Positions 12,258-21,586 of a DNA stretch of 64,000 bases are shown here, in pieces; the first letter of the stretch is position 1; each line of letters begins with the position of its first letter. The DNA is taken from the NCBI GenBank assembly GCA_003615045.1, contig ML014122.1, positions 161,126-225,125 on the forward strand. The letters run 5' to 3'. The notes beneath the pieces were generated by a model. It was not told where the DNA came from, did not search any database, and saw nothing but the letters and a program-made list of their open reading frames with translations. This DNA is from Caulochytrium protostelioides. Lineage: Eukaryota; Chytridiomycota; Caulochytriomycetes; Caulochytriales; Caulochytriaceae. Both the position numbers and the translations under genes were made by a program.

Positions 12258-13160
12258 ATGTCCAAGCCGAATATGCGCCATGCGTTCAAGAACCTGCAGG
12301 GGTTCGTGAACACGTCGACCGGCGGCGCCTCGCCGAAGGGCGCGGCCGGCGGCGCCGGCGCGCTGATCACGGTCGGCCTGCTCGGCCTCGCGGGCTACTA
12401 CTCGCTCTTCAACGTCGACGGCGGCCACCGCGCCGTCAAGTTCTCCCGGATCGGCGGTGTCAAGGACGAGGTCTTCACCGAGGGCACGCACTTCGTCGTG
12501 CCGTGGTTCGAGACGCCCATCATCTACGACGTCCGCGCGAAGCCGCGCAACATCGCTTCGCTCACCGGCACCAAGGACCTGCAGATGGTCAACATCACGA
12601 TCCGCGTGCTCAGCCGCCCCGACATCCAGGCCCTGCCGCGCATCTACCAGACCCTCGGCCTGGACTTCGACGAGCGCGTGCTGCCGTCGATTGTCAACGA
12701 AGTCCTCAAGTCCGTCGTGGCGCAGTTCAACGCGTCGCAGCTCATCACGCAGCGTGAGCGCGTCTCGCGTCTGATCCGCGAGCAGCTCGTGGCCCGCTCG
12801 AGCCACTTCCACGTCATCCTCGACGACGTCTCCCTCACCCACGTCGCGTTCTCGCCGGAGTTCACCCACGCCGTCGAGGCCAAGCAGATCGCCCAGCAGG
12901 AGGCGCAGCGCGCCACCTACATCGTCGACCAGGCCAAGCAGCAGAAGCAGAGCATCATTGTCAAGGCCGAGGGCGAGGCCCGCTCCGCCAGCTTGATCGG
13001 CGAGGCCGTCCGCAACATGCCCGGCTTCCTGGAACTCCGCAAGCTCGAGACCGCCAAGGAAATTGCCGCCCTCGTCGCGACCAGCAGCAACCGCGTCTTT
13101 GTCGACAGCGACACGCTGCTTCTCAACGTCACCGATGATGCGCCCGCCAAGGCCAAATAA
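12258..13160 (+). CDS. PHB2: Prohibitin-2
   Basis: This is a 300-residue protein matching the PHB2 branch of the prohibitins, which form a ring complex with PHB1 in the mitochondrial inner membrane. The complex acts as a scaffold or chaperone for newly made membrane proteins and the m-AAA protease. A hydrophobic segment near residues 29-50 is the expected N-terminal anchor. The band-7/SPFH domain follows, with recognisable blocks HRAVKFSRIGGV, TGTKDLQMVNI and LPSIVNEVLKSVVAQFNASQ, then a helical C-terminal coiled coil rich in AKQxAQQEAQRA. Start: the ATG at 12258 gives the usual family length, although the frame stays open upstream. Single exon. It converges with TFIIF alpha, leaving 171 bp between stops. 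Confidence 0.93.
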   Translation: MSKPNMRHAFKNLQGFVNTSTGGASPKGAAGGAGALITVGLLGLAGYYSLFNVDGGHRAVKFSRIGGVKDEVFTEGTHFVVPWFETPIIYDVRAKPRNIASLTGTKDLQMVNITIRVLSRPDIQALPRIYQTLGLDFDERVLPSIVNEVLKSVVAQFNASQLITQRERVSRLIREQLVARSSHFHVILDDVSLTHVAFSPEFTHAVEAKQIAQQEAQRATYIVDQAKQQKQSIIVKAEGEARSASLIGEAVRNMPGFLELRKLETAKEIAALVATSSNRVFVDSDTLLLNVTDDAPAKAK

Positions 13161-13197
13161 ATGCACTCACACCCCGCAATACACTGTCGATAATAAA
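13156..13197 (+). terminator. Poly(A) signals of prohibitin-2
   Basis: AATAAA at 13156-13161 overlaps the TAA stop codon, and a second AATAAA lies at 13192-13197. The second is the more likely functional hexamer, giving a very short 3'UTR before the convergent TFIIF gene. Confidence 0.5.
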
Positions 13198-13331
13198 CAA
13201 TAACAAGATCAAGCCGCGGGCGGAAGAAAACAAGGAGAATCCGTGCGCGTGCGCGTCGCCAAGCAGAGCCGTGTTTCGCACGAAATCTCTCGCGCATGGG
13301 CGTCCGGAAAGGGAGCCACCCCGGGGATGGT

Positions 13332-15839
13332 TCAACGGTACTTGGCACGCAGCGTCATGGTCTGGGTCGTGCGGTCGCGGTCCACAAGCTTGTGCAGATG
13401 CTCGCGCAGCAGGCCCTTGTTCTCGTCGACGCCCAGGAAGCGATCGAGCTCGCGCACCACCTGCTGCACCGTCGCGGGGCCCCCGAGCTTCTTGAACACC
13501 GCGATCACGTCCGCCCGCGTCAAGACCTTCGGCGTCTCGCCGCCCGTGCTGCCGCGCGGACTCCCGCGGCCCGGCGACGCCTTGCCGGACGCCGGCGACG
13601 CCTTGCCGGACGGCGACGCGCGGCCCGTCGGGCTCTGGTTGCCCGGCGACGCGCTGCCCGGCCGGACAGCCGCGGCGTTGGGGGAGCCGGATCCCGTCTG
13701 CCGGCGGCGCTGGACCTTCTCGCGGGCCAGCACCTCCGACAGCGACGGCACGGGGGGCGTCGGGCTCGCGCCGCCGCTCGCACCGCCGGCGCGGTCGGCG
13801 CGCGCGCGCTTCGCGGCCGCCGCCGAGGCACCGCCGGCCGCCGACGCGAGGCTCGACGTCGACGCGCTGTGCGGGAGGCCCTCGCGCTTGCGCTTCGGCG
13901 CGGACGTGGACGGGTGCGGGCTCGTGCTGGACCCGGCGACGCTGGGGCTCGCGCGGCCCGCGGCTGTCGAGGCCGCCGTGGATGTTGTCGTCGAGGCCGC
14001 CGACGAGGGCCGCGCCGTCGTCGCGCTCGTCGGCGCCGCAGCGCTGGACTTCGCGGAGGGCGCTGGCGAGGCCACGGTGGCGGTGTCGGTGGCGGCGGCG
14101 GCGGCCGTGCCCGGCTCGGTCTTGATCGCGGCGTCGCCCGCGGTGCCGGCTTGGGAGGCGCGCTTCGAGGCGTCGCCGCTCGCGGCCGCGTCGTCGTCGC
14201 CGCTCGCCTCGTCCTCGTCCTCGTCGGAGGAGCTCGCCGAGTCGCCCTCGCCCTCCTCGTCGCCGCTGACGTACGGGTTCTCCTCGTCGCTCTCGTAGGC
14301 GTCGTTGTTGTCGAGCTTCAGCAGCGCGCGCTTGATCTTCTTGTTGGCGCGGGCCGCGCCGTCGGGCGCCGCAGCGTCAGCGACGGCCGCGTCGTCCATG
14401 GCCTCGTCTTCCGAGACGACATCGTCGTGGTGGGCACGGCGGCCCGCCAGGCCGTACTGGCGGAACTCGGCCTCGCGCCGCGCCTCGCTGTCTTCCATGC
14501 CAAGGTTGACGACCTCGTCGTCCGCGAACTCCTCTTCGTAGTCCATGTCCTCGCCCACGTCGCGGTACGCCGCGACGCGCTCGCGATGCGCCTCGAACTG
14601 CTGCTGCTCCTTGCGCATCACCTTCTCTTCGAACTTGCGGAATCCGGGACGCGCGAGCAGCGGCGCAACGCCGTCGCTGCCAGGCTTGCCTTCGCGCTTG
14701 ATACCCACTTCGCGCTTCAGGCCGCTGCCAGACGGCGCCAGGGCGCCCGACGTGCTCTTGCTGCCGGCGGCGCCGCCGGCGCCGCCCCCGGCCGCAGCGG
14801 CGACCGCGGCGGCGGCCGCGGCTTCTTCCTTCTCCTGGTCGGCGCGCATGATCCAGCGCTGGGAGTGGTACCCCCCGCGGGTCGCGGAACGCATGACGGC
14901 TTCGGCCTCGTCGATGTTGAGCTTGCGGTAGGCGCGCTTCGGCGTGAACTTGTACCACTTGGACGCCGGCAGCACGCGGAAGCCGTCGTCGGTAAAGACA
15001 AACAGCACGTAATTGCTGTTCTGGCCGCCTTCGACGTTGCCCGTGTACTGCGATTGGTTCTCGTAGTCGCTGAGGACCCAGGGAAAGCGGTCCATGTCGA
15101 GGCCGCGCGGCTTGCCACGCAGCTCCGCAATCTTGCCGTTCTCGTCCTCCTCCTCGCTCTCGCCCTCGCGGCGGCCCCAGAACATCGTCTTGCTCTTCGG
15201 CTTGAACGCCGACTGCGGGTTCCGTTGCCGTGTCGTCTGGCCGAACGGCGCGACCTGGGTCATGTCCGCCTTCGGCTTCGGCGGCTCGTCGTCCGACCCG
15301 TCGTCGCCGTCCGCGCCGTCCGCGCCGTCACCGGTCGCCGCCTCGTCGCCTTCCTTGGCGGCCTTGGCGGCGGCCTCGCCGGCGGCGGCCGTCTCGTTGG
15401 CCGGCGTGGTGCCGTTCTGCGCGGCGGCAGCCGCCGCCGTGGACTGCGCCGAGGACGCGGCGGCTGCGGCGGCGCTGGCGGCGTCAACGGGCCCCGCGAA
15501 CCCTGAGTCGGCCTCCTCCTTCTTGGCCTTCGCCTCGGCGCGCGCCTTCGCGCGGACCTTCGCGCGGTACTTCATCGCGCGCTTGCCCTTCGAGCTCCAC
15601 GAGGCGCGCAGCTTCTCGAGCGCGGCCTGGCGCTGCTGGCCGCTGTCGTAGATGGGCACGTCGCGCACGAGGGTGACGGGCATCTGGAGCTTGTGGATGT
15701 CGAACGACTTGTCGAGCACGCGCATCACGTGGTGCTGCAGCGCCGTCTTGGTCGACACCAGCTTGAACTCGCGGTACTCGGTCGCCGGGCCGTGGCTCGC
15801 GCCGGCCGTCGTCGGCTGCGCCGATCCAGGCGCGCTCAT
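13332..15839 (-). CDS. TFG1: TFIIF alpha subunit (RAP74/Tfg1 family)
   Basis: This is an 835-residue homologue of the large subunit of general transcription factor TFIIF, which binds RNA polymerase II with TFIIF beta and helps initiation and elongation. The N-terminal block contains EYREFKLVSTKTALQHHVMR. The dimerisation part follows (about residues 250-315) with MDRFPWVLSDYENQSQYTG, YVLFVFTDDGFRVLPA and KLNIDEAEAVM, all typical of Tfg1/RAP74. A long acidic and Ser/Ala/Pro-rich linker leads to a C-terminal winged helix (about residues 770-835, ADVIAVFKKLGGPATVQQVV) that in relatives binds the phosphatase FCP1. I chose the ATG at 15839. An in-frame ATG at 15977 would add 46 residues including a KRRKKRRKKRRK run translated from a 12-bp repeat, so it is probably leader. 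Single exon. Confidence 0.92.
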   Translation of the reverse strand: MSAPGSAQPTTAGASHGPATEYREFKLVSTKTALQHHVMRVLDKSFDIHKLQMPVTLVRDVPIYDSGQQRQAALEKLRASWSSKGKRAMKYRAKVRAKARAEAKAKKEEADSGFAGPVDAASAAAAAASSAQSTAAAAAAQNGTTPANETAAAGEAAAKAAKEGDEAATGDGADGADGDDGSDDEPPKPKADMTQVAPFGQTTRQRNPQSAFKPKSKTMFWGRREGESEEEDENGKIAELRGKPRGLDMDRFPWVLSDYENQSQYTGNVEGGQNSNYVLFVFTDDGFRVLPASKWYKFTPKRAYRKLNIDEAEAVMRSATRGGYHSQRWIMRADQEKEEAAAAAAVAAAAGGGAGGAAGSKSTSGALAPSGSGLKREVGIKREGKPGSDGVAPLLARPGFRKFEEKVMRKEQQQFEAHRERVAAYRDVGEDMDYEEEFADDEVVNLGMEDSEARREAEFRQYGLAGRRAHHDDVVSEDEAMDDAAVADAAAPDGAARANKKIKRALLKLDNNDAYESDEENPYVSGDEEGEGDSASSSDEDEDEASGDDDAAASGDASKRASQAGTAGDAAIKTEPGTAAAAATDTATVASPAPSAKSSAAAPTSATTARPSSAASTTTSTAASTAAGRASPSVAGSSTSPHPSTSAPKRKREGLPHSASTSSLASAAGGASAAAAKRARADRAGGASGGASPTPPVPSLSEVLAREKVQRRRQTGSGSPNAAAVRPGSASPGNQSPTGRASPSGKASPASGKASPGRGSPRGSTGGETPKVLTRADVIAVFKKLGGPATVQQVVRELDRFLGVDENKGLLREHLHKLVDRDRTTQTMTLRAKYR

Positions 15840-15905
15840 CGCGGACAGAGGCAAGCGCGAGTTGGGAAGCGGGCGAGCCGGTGTGCTTTGCTGCGTGATA
15901 TGCGT

Positions 15906-15941
15906 CTTGCGACGCTTCTTGCGACGCTTCTTGCGACGCTT
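15906..15941. repeat. Three copies of a 12-bp repeat upstream of TFG1
   Basis: The unit CTTGCGACGCTT is repeated three times without error, 67-102 bp upstream of the preferred TFG1 start. On the minus strand it can be read in frame as KRRKKRRKKRRK. It is either a leader minisatellite or, if the 15977 start is used, a basic nuclear-localisation stretch. Confidence 0.8.
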
Positions 15942-15999
15942 CGTGCGATGCGATGCGATTGGATGGTCCAGCGACACACGAAGCGGAACGAAGGCGAGT

Positions 16000-16777
16000 A
16001 ATCGATAGAATTTGAGAAGGTGGGAGGTCGATATGGAATTCGATCACTCGGGAGGGCCGTATGAAATCGGATCGAGCGTGCTTCGTTAGGCAAGTCGGCT
16101 TTCACGCGTTGCAAGGATGGAAGATATGGACATGAGGTCGACGACGCGTCGTGACACGTGCTGGGGTGCGTGTTCTCGCAAGCCGCTATCGTGAGACGAT
16201 CGATCCCTTCGTTCTCGCGACGGTTTCGCTTTCAGCATCGTCGTGGCAAACATGTAGCCACGGCAGCCTCGAGCGCGGCTATCTCCGCGCCGCCGCCGAC
16301 TTGATGCCACTCCAAAAAAGGGGGCCGACCTCGTGTTGAAAAGGCAGCAAAGCCAGGCGCTCGCGGCGCCTCGGGTATCGCCCCGCCCATCGCGTAGCTC
16401 CGACACTCAAAGCTTGCGCGCGTCTATAGCTGATCGCCGCCAGAGGACCTATCGACCTGCTTCCTCATGGGCATGCTCAATCGCATGCGGATGCGAGATC
16501 ACCCGCGTCTTGGAACAGGCGGCCTGCCCATGGCCCCCGGTATGGTCGCTTGCCAGCCGGTGCTCCGATATCGCGCGCCGCAGCATTCATCCAACTGTGG
16601 CTTGGGACGCGAAGGCGGTGGGGGGTTGACTATCGCTGAAGGCCGGCGGCGTCCAGCAGCTTCCATCGACTTCGCTTGGGACTCGTGCGTTCCGTGGGCG
16701 CCACACCCGCAACGCCTATGACGACGACGCCTACGACGACGACGACGACGCCTACGACGACGCCTACGACGACGCCT

Positions 16778-16859
<82 letters not shown>

Positions 16860-17212
16860 CAACAGCGAGCCGGCCGGTACCAGACCACGCGCCGCACGCG
16901 CTGGGAAGGGTTCTGCGCTCTCGACCCCTTCCGCATCGCTGCAGCGAGCGGCGACAAGCCATGGACCTAGGGAACACGCCGCGACCGCCGGCGCCATCAT
17001 AAAGCCGCGGGTGGTCCTCTGGCCACCACCATGCTCGGGCCGCCCCGGTGCCGGCATCACGCATCGTGCGCGGACGGTGTGATGGACAGCCGCTTATCGT
17101 GCATGGGGGGTTCAGACGCTAAGAAGCTCTCTCTGCTTATCGCCGCTGCTCGCTTCCTGCCGTCGACGCGCCTTCCCGACCGATTCCTCGCATCGATTCA
17201 ACTGCCGCCATC
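16000..17212. other. Intergenic region between TFG1 and HSP10
   Basis: This holds the TFG1 promoter on the minus strand and the HSP10 promoter and leader on the plus strand. A CACGTG lies at 16155-16160. The main landmark is the ACG microsatellite at 16714-16859. I see no protein-coding gene and no convincing heat-shock element for HSP10. Confidence 0.4.
16714..16859. repeat. Long ACG trinucleotide microsatellite
   Basis: Interrupted ACG repeats (interruptions of the form GCCTACGAC) begin at 16714. They become a pure run of about 27 ACG units at 16778-16858. On the opposite strand the run is CGT. It is in no recognised gene and sits about 350 bp upstream of the HSP10 start codon. Confidence 0.9.
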
Positions 17213-18005
17213 ATGGTAAGCCAGACCCGTCATCGTGGCGACGCCGCTCCACCGCTCCCGGGACCGGTGCTTTCTGGTGCCTGGCCATCGCATCGGGGCA
17301 TCGGGACATCTGGGCAAAGCGCCGAAAGCATCCATCCATCGGTGGCATCGGGATGGCATCCTTACTCGAAAATTGCTTCTGGAGAGCGTCTGGGTGACTC
17401 ACCGTCTCATGTTGGACTGATTGTGACTGTTATACTGATGGCCGCGCATGATGATTGGCCCCGTTAGTCCGGTGCCGCTAAGCGTATCATTCCCCTCTTC
17501 GACCGCGTGCTGGTCCAGCGCTTCAAGCCCGCGGAGGTAACGTTTTTATTGTGCCCATGCGAAAAACGATGCAACGACGCAGCAACGCTCAAGCATCGGC
17601 GGTCGCTTTTATGGCTTGGATCGGCCATTGCCGCGGTTCAGCCGATGGTGTGAAACTCACACTCACCTTTCGCTTCGATCCTCTTGATTCTCTTGTTATG
17701 CCTCAATGCCCCATGGCTTCTGATGTTGCTGTCTGGCTGTCTCACGATGATCGCTAATGATTGCTCTGTAGCGCACCGCGTCGGGTCTGTTCATTCCCGA
17801 GAAGGCCCAGGAGCATCTGAACCAGGCGACGGTCATCGCCGTCGGCCCCGGCCTCGTCGGCAAAGACGGCCAGAAGGTGCCCGTTGCGGTCAAGGAGGGC
17901 GACAAGGTCCTGCTCCCGCCATTCGGCGGCGCTTCCGTCAAGATCGGCTCTGACGAGTTCCACCTCTACAAGGACACCGAGCTCCTCGCCACGATCCACG
18001 AGTAA
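17213..18005 (+). CDS. HSP10: Mitochondrial 10 kDa chaperonin (HSP10/GroES)
   Basis: This is a three-exon gene for a 101-residue co-chaperonin, the lid of the mitochondrial Hsp60 folding chamber. Exon 1 contributes only the ATG (17213-17215). Intron 1 is 17216-17467 (GTAAGC..TAG). Exon 2 is 17468-17536 and gives SGAAKRIIPLFDRVLVQRFK plus PAE. Intron 2 is 17537-17771 (GTAACG..TAG). Exon 3 is 17772-18005, with RTASGLFIPEK, VIAVGPG, KVLLPPFGG and the final YKDTELLATIHE. The mobile loop carries the usual ASG-LFIPE element that contacts Hsp60. Length and both ends match the family. The splice model is required: an in-frame TAG lies just before exon 2 and only the upstream ATG restores a start. A T-rich tract at about 18017-18045 probably marks the 3' end. 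Confidence 0.9.
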
Positions 18006-18413
18006 TGGCCGATCCCTGATATTTTTCTTTTTTGTAATTTTTAGAGAGTGTGTGCGCTGGTGAGCGATCGTCTCGAGGGGGTTCATGGGAGATGCGTCGA
18101 CAAACACCCGATCGAGTCGTTTCTTTCGGTATGAAGGCTGTCGTCTCGAGAGCCGTCGTTTCAGGGTCCACGACACTGCCGATCCTCCCGCTGCCCGCGG
18201 CGCGGCCGGTGTGATGGGTTTGGTGGGGTGCAGCGCGGAAGCGACCAGCCCAGCGCCCGTCCGGCCACACGCCTCATGCTCCGCTCCTCCCACCCCAGCC
18301 CGCCACCGCCGCGGCGCGTGACGGGGGTGCGACCAGCTCCTTGCGGCATCGACGGAGACGAGACGACCACCGTCTCACCATGAAACGGCGACCGTCAGCA
18401 TTGACTCGTATGA

Positions 18414-18476
18414 CCATCATCATCATCATCATCATCGTCATCATCATCATCATCTGCTGCTGCTGCTGCTGCTGTT
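18414..18476. repeat. CAT then CTG trinucleotide runs
   Basis: About thirteen CAT/ATC units (one interrupted by CGT) run directly into seven or more CTG units. The array ends about 145 bp before the MMM1 start codon, so it lies in that gene's promoter or leader. Confidence 0.85.
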
Positions 18477-18620
18477 GCCGCTGCTGCCGACCGTCGGACC
18501 GCGGCGTCAGACGGTATCGTGCCACGGCGCTTCCTGTCCGCGCCGCCCGTTCGCGCCGCCGCTGCTGTGAGCACCCGATCCGTCGCGATCCTTCGGCTTG
18601 CGCACGGCTGTCCTCGCGCG

Positions 18621-20954
18621 ATGGCGGCGCCGTCCCCAGATCCTGTAGCCGCGCGCCGCCATAGCGGCCATTCGCCGCGGCGGCCTCCCGCCTCGGAGTT
18701 CTCACCGCCAGTCAGTCCGCCGCCGCCAGCGCCAGCGCCCACACCCGTCGCGGCCCCGGTCCTCGCCGCGGAGCCGACCCCGGCCGCGGAGGCCGTGTCG
18801 CCCACACGGCACGCGGCCGCCATGCCCACGGCGCCGCTGATGCCGACGGCCGCTATGCCCGCGCCCTCGGCCGAGCCCGCGCCGTCCGCCGCGGCGGCCA
18901 CGCATCCGCTGCACCACTCACGGCCGCCGCCGCCGCCGTCGTCGCCGCCACGGCCGGCAGGTCTCACGATCGCGCCGACGGCGTTGCCCACCGCGCTGCT
19001 GACGCCCGACCCCGAGACCGCGCGATCGCCGCTGAGCGGGCTGCTCGCGTCGCTCGCGTCGAGCCCGGCGTCCGCACAGGTGATGGCCCTCGTGCACGCG
19101 TCGACGGCGCGCGCGTGGGCCGCAGCCAAGCCGGCGCTCGTGCAGCTCGGGATGCCCGCCGCCACGCCGCCGCCGACCCTGCGGCTCGCGCACGTCGTGA
19201 GCGCCGCCGCCGCCGTCGTCGTCGTCGTTATCGCCGTCACGGTGCATGTCGTCGGCACCTATGCGCGCATGCCGCACGTCGCTGCCGCCGCCGGGGGCGC
19301 CGGCACGGGCGCGGTCGGCACGGTGTCCGGCGCCACGGACGCGCCGCCGCCAACCGCCACCGATCCGGCGCACCACCCGCCGCATCCGACGCTCGACCCG
19401 ACGTTCCTCGCGGCGGTCAACCTCGCGTCGCAGGAGTTCATCAAGGGCTTCATCGCGGGCCAGCTGATCCTCGGCGCGCTTTTCTTTGGCCTCATCAAGT
19501 TCTTTCTGCTGCGGAGCGGCGCCGAGACGCGGCGCGCGGTCCACAAGGCCCAGCGCATGCGCAACGCCGTGCTCGCGCAGGCGCTGGGCGCCGTGCCCAT
19601 GCCGCCGCCGCCCGGCGCCGCCACCCTGGAGGGCCATGCCCACGAGGACGACGACGACCTCAGCCTGCCGGGCCGCGCCGACGCCGCCGCCGTCAGCCGG
19701 CGCCCCGTCGACCCCCATGCCCCCCGCAGCAGCGTCGACGCCATCGACTTTGTCGGGTTCATTGCCGGCGACGGCGACGGCGCCGGCCTGGCCGCGGGGC
19801 CCGCCGGGGGCGAGGATGCCGACCGCCCCGCGGCGGCGAGTGGAAGCGCGGCGGCCGGGGCCGCGTCCACGGCGGCGTCGGAGGCCGCGGCCGCGCCGCC
19901 CGACCCGACGGCCCCCTGGGGCGCGCTGACGTTCGATGCCGCGGGCCACGTCGTGCCCAAGCCGGGCCACGCGAGCCGCGGCGGCCCTCCGCTCGAGAGC
20001 TGCGAGTGGCTCAACGTGCTGCTCGCCGCCGTCGTGCGGCGCTACCGCGAGGACCGCGCCTTCATGGCCAACCTCGTGCGCACCCTCGATACGGCGCTCA
20101 ACGGGCCGCGGGTCGACGCGGCGGCGGATGCGGACACGGGCGCGGCCGACACGGCGACCGCCGCCGCGGCGGCCCAGGCCGCTTCGGGCGCGGCGCCGAC
20201 GTCGGCCGCTGCCCCGGCGGCCGAGGCGGCGGCCGCGGCATCGAGTCCGTCGACGGCCGTCGGCCGCCGCCCGTCGTATCTGGGCCCGATTCTGATCACG
20301 CACTTCCATCTGGGCAATGCGTTCCCGCGGTTCGGCGCCGCGCGCGTCCGGTATGCGGAGCCGAACGGGGCGCTCCGTGTCGAGATGGGCTTCTCGTACC
20401 ACGACCAGATCGCGCTCGGGATCGATACGCAGATCCTGCTGAACTGGCCGCACGCCATGACGGCGTCGCTGCCCGTCTCACTCGGGGTCCGCGTCGTCCA
20501 TCTCAGCGGCGTCATCGCCGTCCAGATGGTCACGCCGCCCGCAGACGCCGAGGACGGTGAGGCGCCCTATCTCGCCGTCAGCGTGCTCGACAACGACCAC
20601 CTCCACGTGGACTTTGCCTTCCGCAGCCTGCTCGGGCACCGCACCAAGGTGAAGGATCTCGCGAAGCTCGGCGAGATGCTCGCGAGCAAGCTCCGCAGCA
20701 TCTTCCGCGAAGCGATCGTGGAGCCGCGCTTCCACCGGATCCCGCTGCCGCCGCTGTTCGCGCCGGCGATCGCGCCGGCCGCCGCCGCCGTGGCCGTCGC
20801 CTCGGCCGCCGTCACGAGCGCCTCGGCCTCGGCCGCCGCCGTCCAGGCCGTCGCTAACGCTGCGGGCTTCGACCGCCACTACGACGTCGCGGACGCGGCC
20901 TCCTCCCCTCCATCGGCGCCGGTGCCAGCATCGGCCCCGGCGCCCGCCATGTAA
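18621..20954 (+). CDS. MMM1: ERMES subunit MMM1 (ER-mitochondria tether, SMP domain)
   Basis: This is a 777-residue relative of Maintenance of Mitochondrial Morphology 1, the ER-membrane subunit of the ERMES lipid-transfer complex (with Mdm10, Mdm12 and Mdm34). The diagnostic membrane segment FIKGFIAGQLILGALFFGLI lies at about residues 273-292. The cytosolic lipid-binding SMP domain spans about residues 459-708, with ESCEWLNVLLAAVVRRY, GPILITHFHLGNAFP, FSYHDQIALGIDTQILLNWP and a C-terminal block including KLRSIFREAIVEPRFHRIPL. An Ala-rich insert of roughly 50 residues interrupts the early SMP domain. The protein is much longer than typical MMM1 (about 430). Its Pro/Ala-rich N-terminus contains a second hydrophobic segment near residues 190-213. 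The frame is open to 18519; the ATG at 18621 is the preferred start. Single exon. Confidence 0.85.
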   Translation: MAAPSPDPVAARRHSGHSPRRPPASEFSPPVSPPPPAPAPTPVAAPVLAAEPTPAAEAVSPTRHAAAMPTAPLMPTAAMPAPSAEPAPSAAAATHPLHHSRPPPPPSSPPRPAGLTIAPTALPTALLTPDPETARSPLSGLLASLASSPASAQVMALVHASTARAWAAAKPALVQLGMPAATPPPTLRLAHVVSAAAAVVVVVIAVTVHVVGTYARMPHVAAAAGGAGTGAVGTVSGATDAPPPTATDPAHHPPHPTLDPTFLAAVNLASQEFIKGFIAGQLILGALFFGLIKFFLLRSGAETRRAVHKAQRMRNAVLAQALGAVPMPPPPGAATLEGHAHEDDDDLSLPGRADAAAVSRRPVDPHAPRSSVDAIDFVGFIAGDGDGAGLAAGPAGGEDADRPAAASGSAAAGAASTAASEAAAAPPDPTAPWGALTFDAAGHVVPKPGHASRGGPPLESCEWLNVLLAAVVRRYREDRAFMANLVRTLDTALNGPRVDAAADADTGAADTATAAAAAQAASGAAPTSAAAPAAEAAAAASSPSTAVGRRPSYLGPILITHFHLGNAFPRFGAARVRYAEPNGALRVEMGFSYHDQIALGIDTQILLNWPHAMTASLPVSLGVRVVHLSGVIAVQMVTPPADAEDGEAPYLAVSVLDNDHLHVDFAFRSLLGHRTKVKDLAKLGEMLASKLRSIFREAIVEPRFHRIPLPPLFAPAIAPAAAAVAVASAAVTSASASAAAVQAVANAAGFDRHYDVADAASSPPSAPVPASAPAPAM

Positions 20955-21000
20955 CCATCCGACATCGGTGCAGCCATGTAACTATCCGACATCGGTGCAG
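20947..21000. repeat. 27-bp direct repeat containing the MMM1 stop codon
   Basis: Two adjacent 27-bp copies begin CCATGTAAC and end CATCGGTGCAG, differing at one base, and a partial third copy (CCATGT) follows. The first copy supplies the ATG-TAA end of the MMM1 frame, so the final codon and stop lie within the repeat. Confidence 0.85.
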
Positions 21001-21586
21001 CCATGTCAAGCCATCCACAGGAAGTCCCATCGAACATGCGGCCGAAACGCCATCGGAGCTCGTCACGGACGACGAAGCCATTGGAGATTGTGATTGATGA
21101 TGAAGACTCGAATGGCTCTTTGGTGGTTCGGGTGGTTGAATCGTTCGCTTGCACCCTGGACGGCGGCCCTCCGAGCGGTGAGTGGCGCAGCCCCGACGGA
21201 AAGCATCGGGCCGAACGGTCGACCCTGGGGGTCACGGGCGCGGCACCCCTCCGACCCCGTCGCGACGGGCCTGTGGATGGCCGTCCGACCCAGGGGCTCC
21301 GCAGGGACGACGCAGCACCCGCCCGTGGTCCATGCCGATCATGACAACGCGCCGCCGATCGTCTGCATCACGCGATTCAGCCATCCTGGTCGTCGGCGCG
21401 TCCTTCAAAAGCGGTGATCGCGCATCGGTCTGTGCGGCAAGATGGTCCGTGCCCTCACGGGTAGCTCGCTGCTGCTGCCGCTGCTGCTGCGGCCGTTGCT
21501 GCTGCTGCTGCTACCGCTGCTGCGGCCGTTGCTGCCGACGCCTCCCTCGCCCGACTTTTCCCGATCCAGACCGGCCTCAAAGGATC
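20955..21586. other. Intergenic region MMM1-dynactin p62
   Basis: About 630 bp between two co-directional genes. Besides the 27-bp repeats it contains a CTG/CGG-rich tract at about 21467-21535. The downstream frame is open back to 21182 but its translation there is not conserved. No separate gene is seen. Confidence 0.45.

Noticed and set aside
16860-17212. Heat-shock elements for HSP10
   Set aside because: No three-unit nGAAn/nTTCn arrangement found; isolated GAA and TTC only.
17440-17467. ATGATGA near the 3' end of HSP10 intron 1 as a C box
   Set aside because: Only about 16 nt remain before the splice acceptor, with no D box or stem; too little room for a snoRNA.
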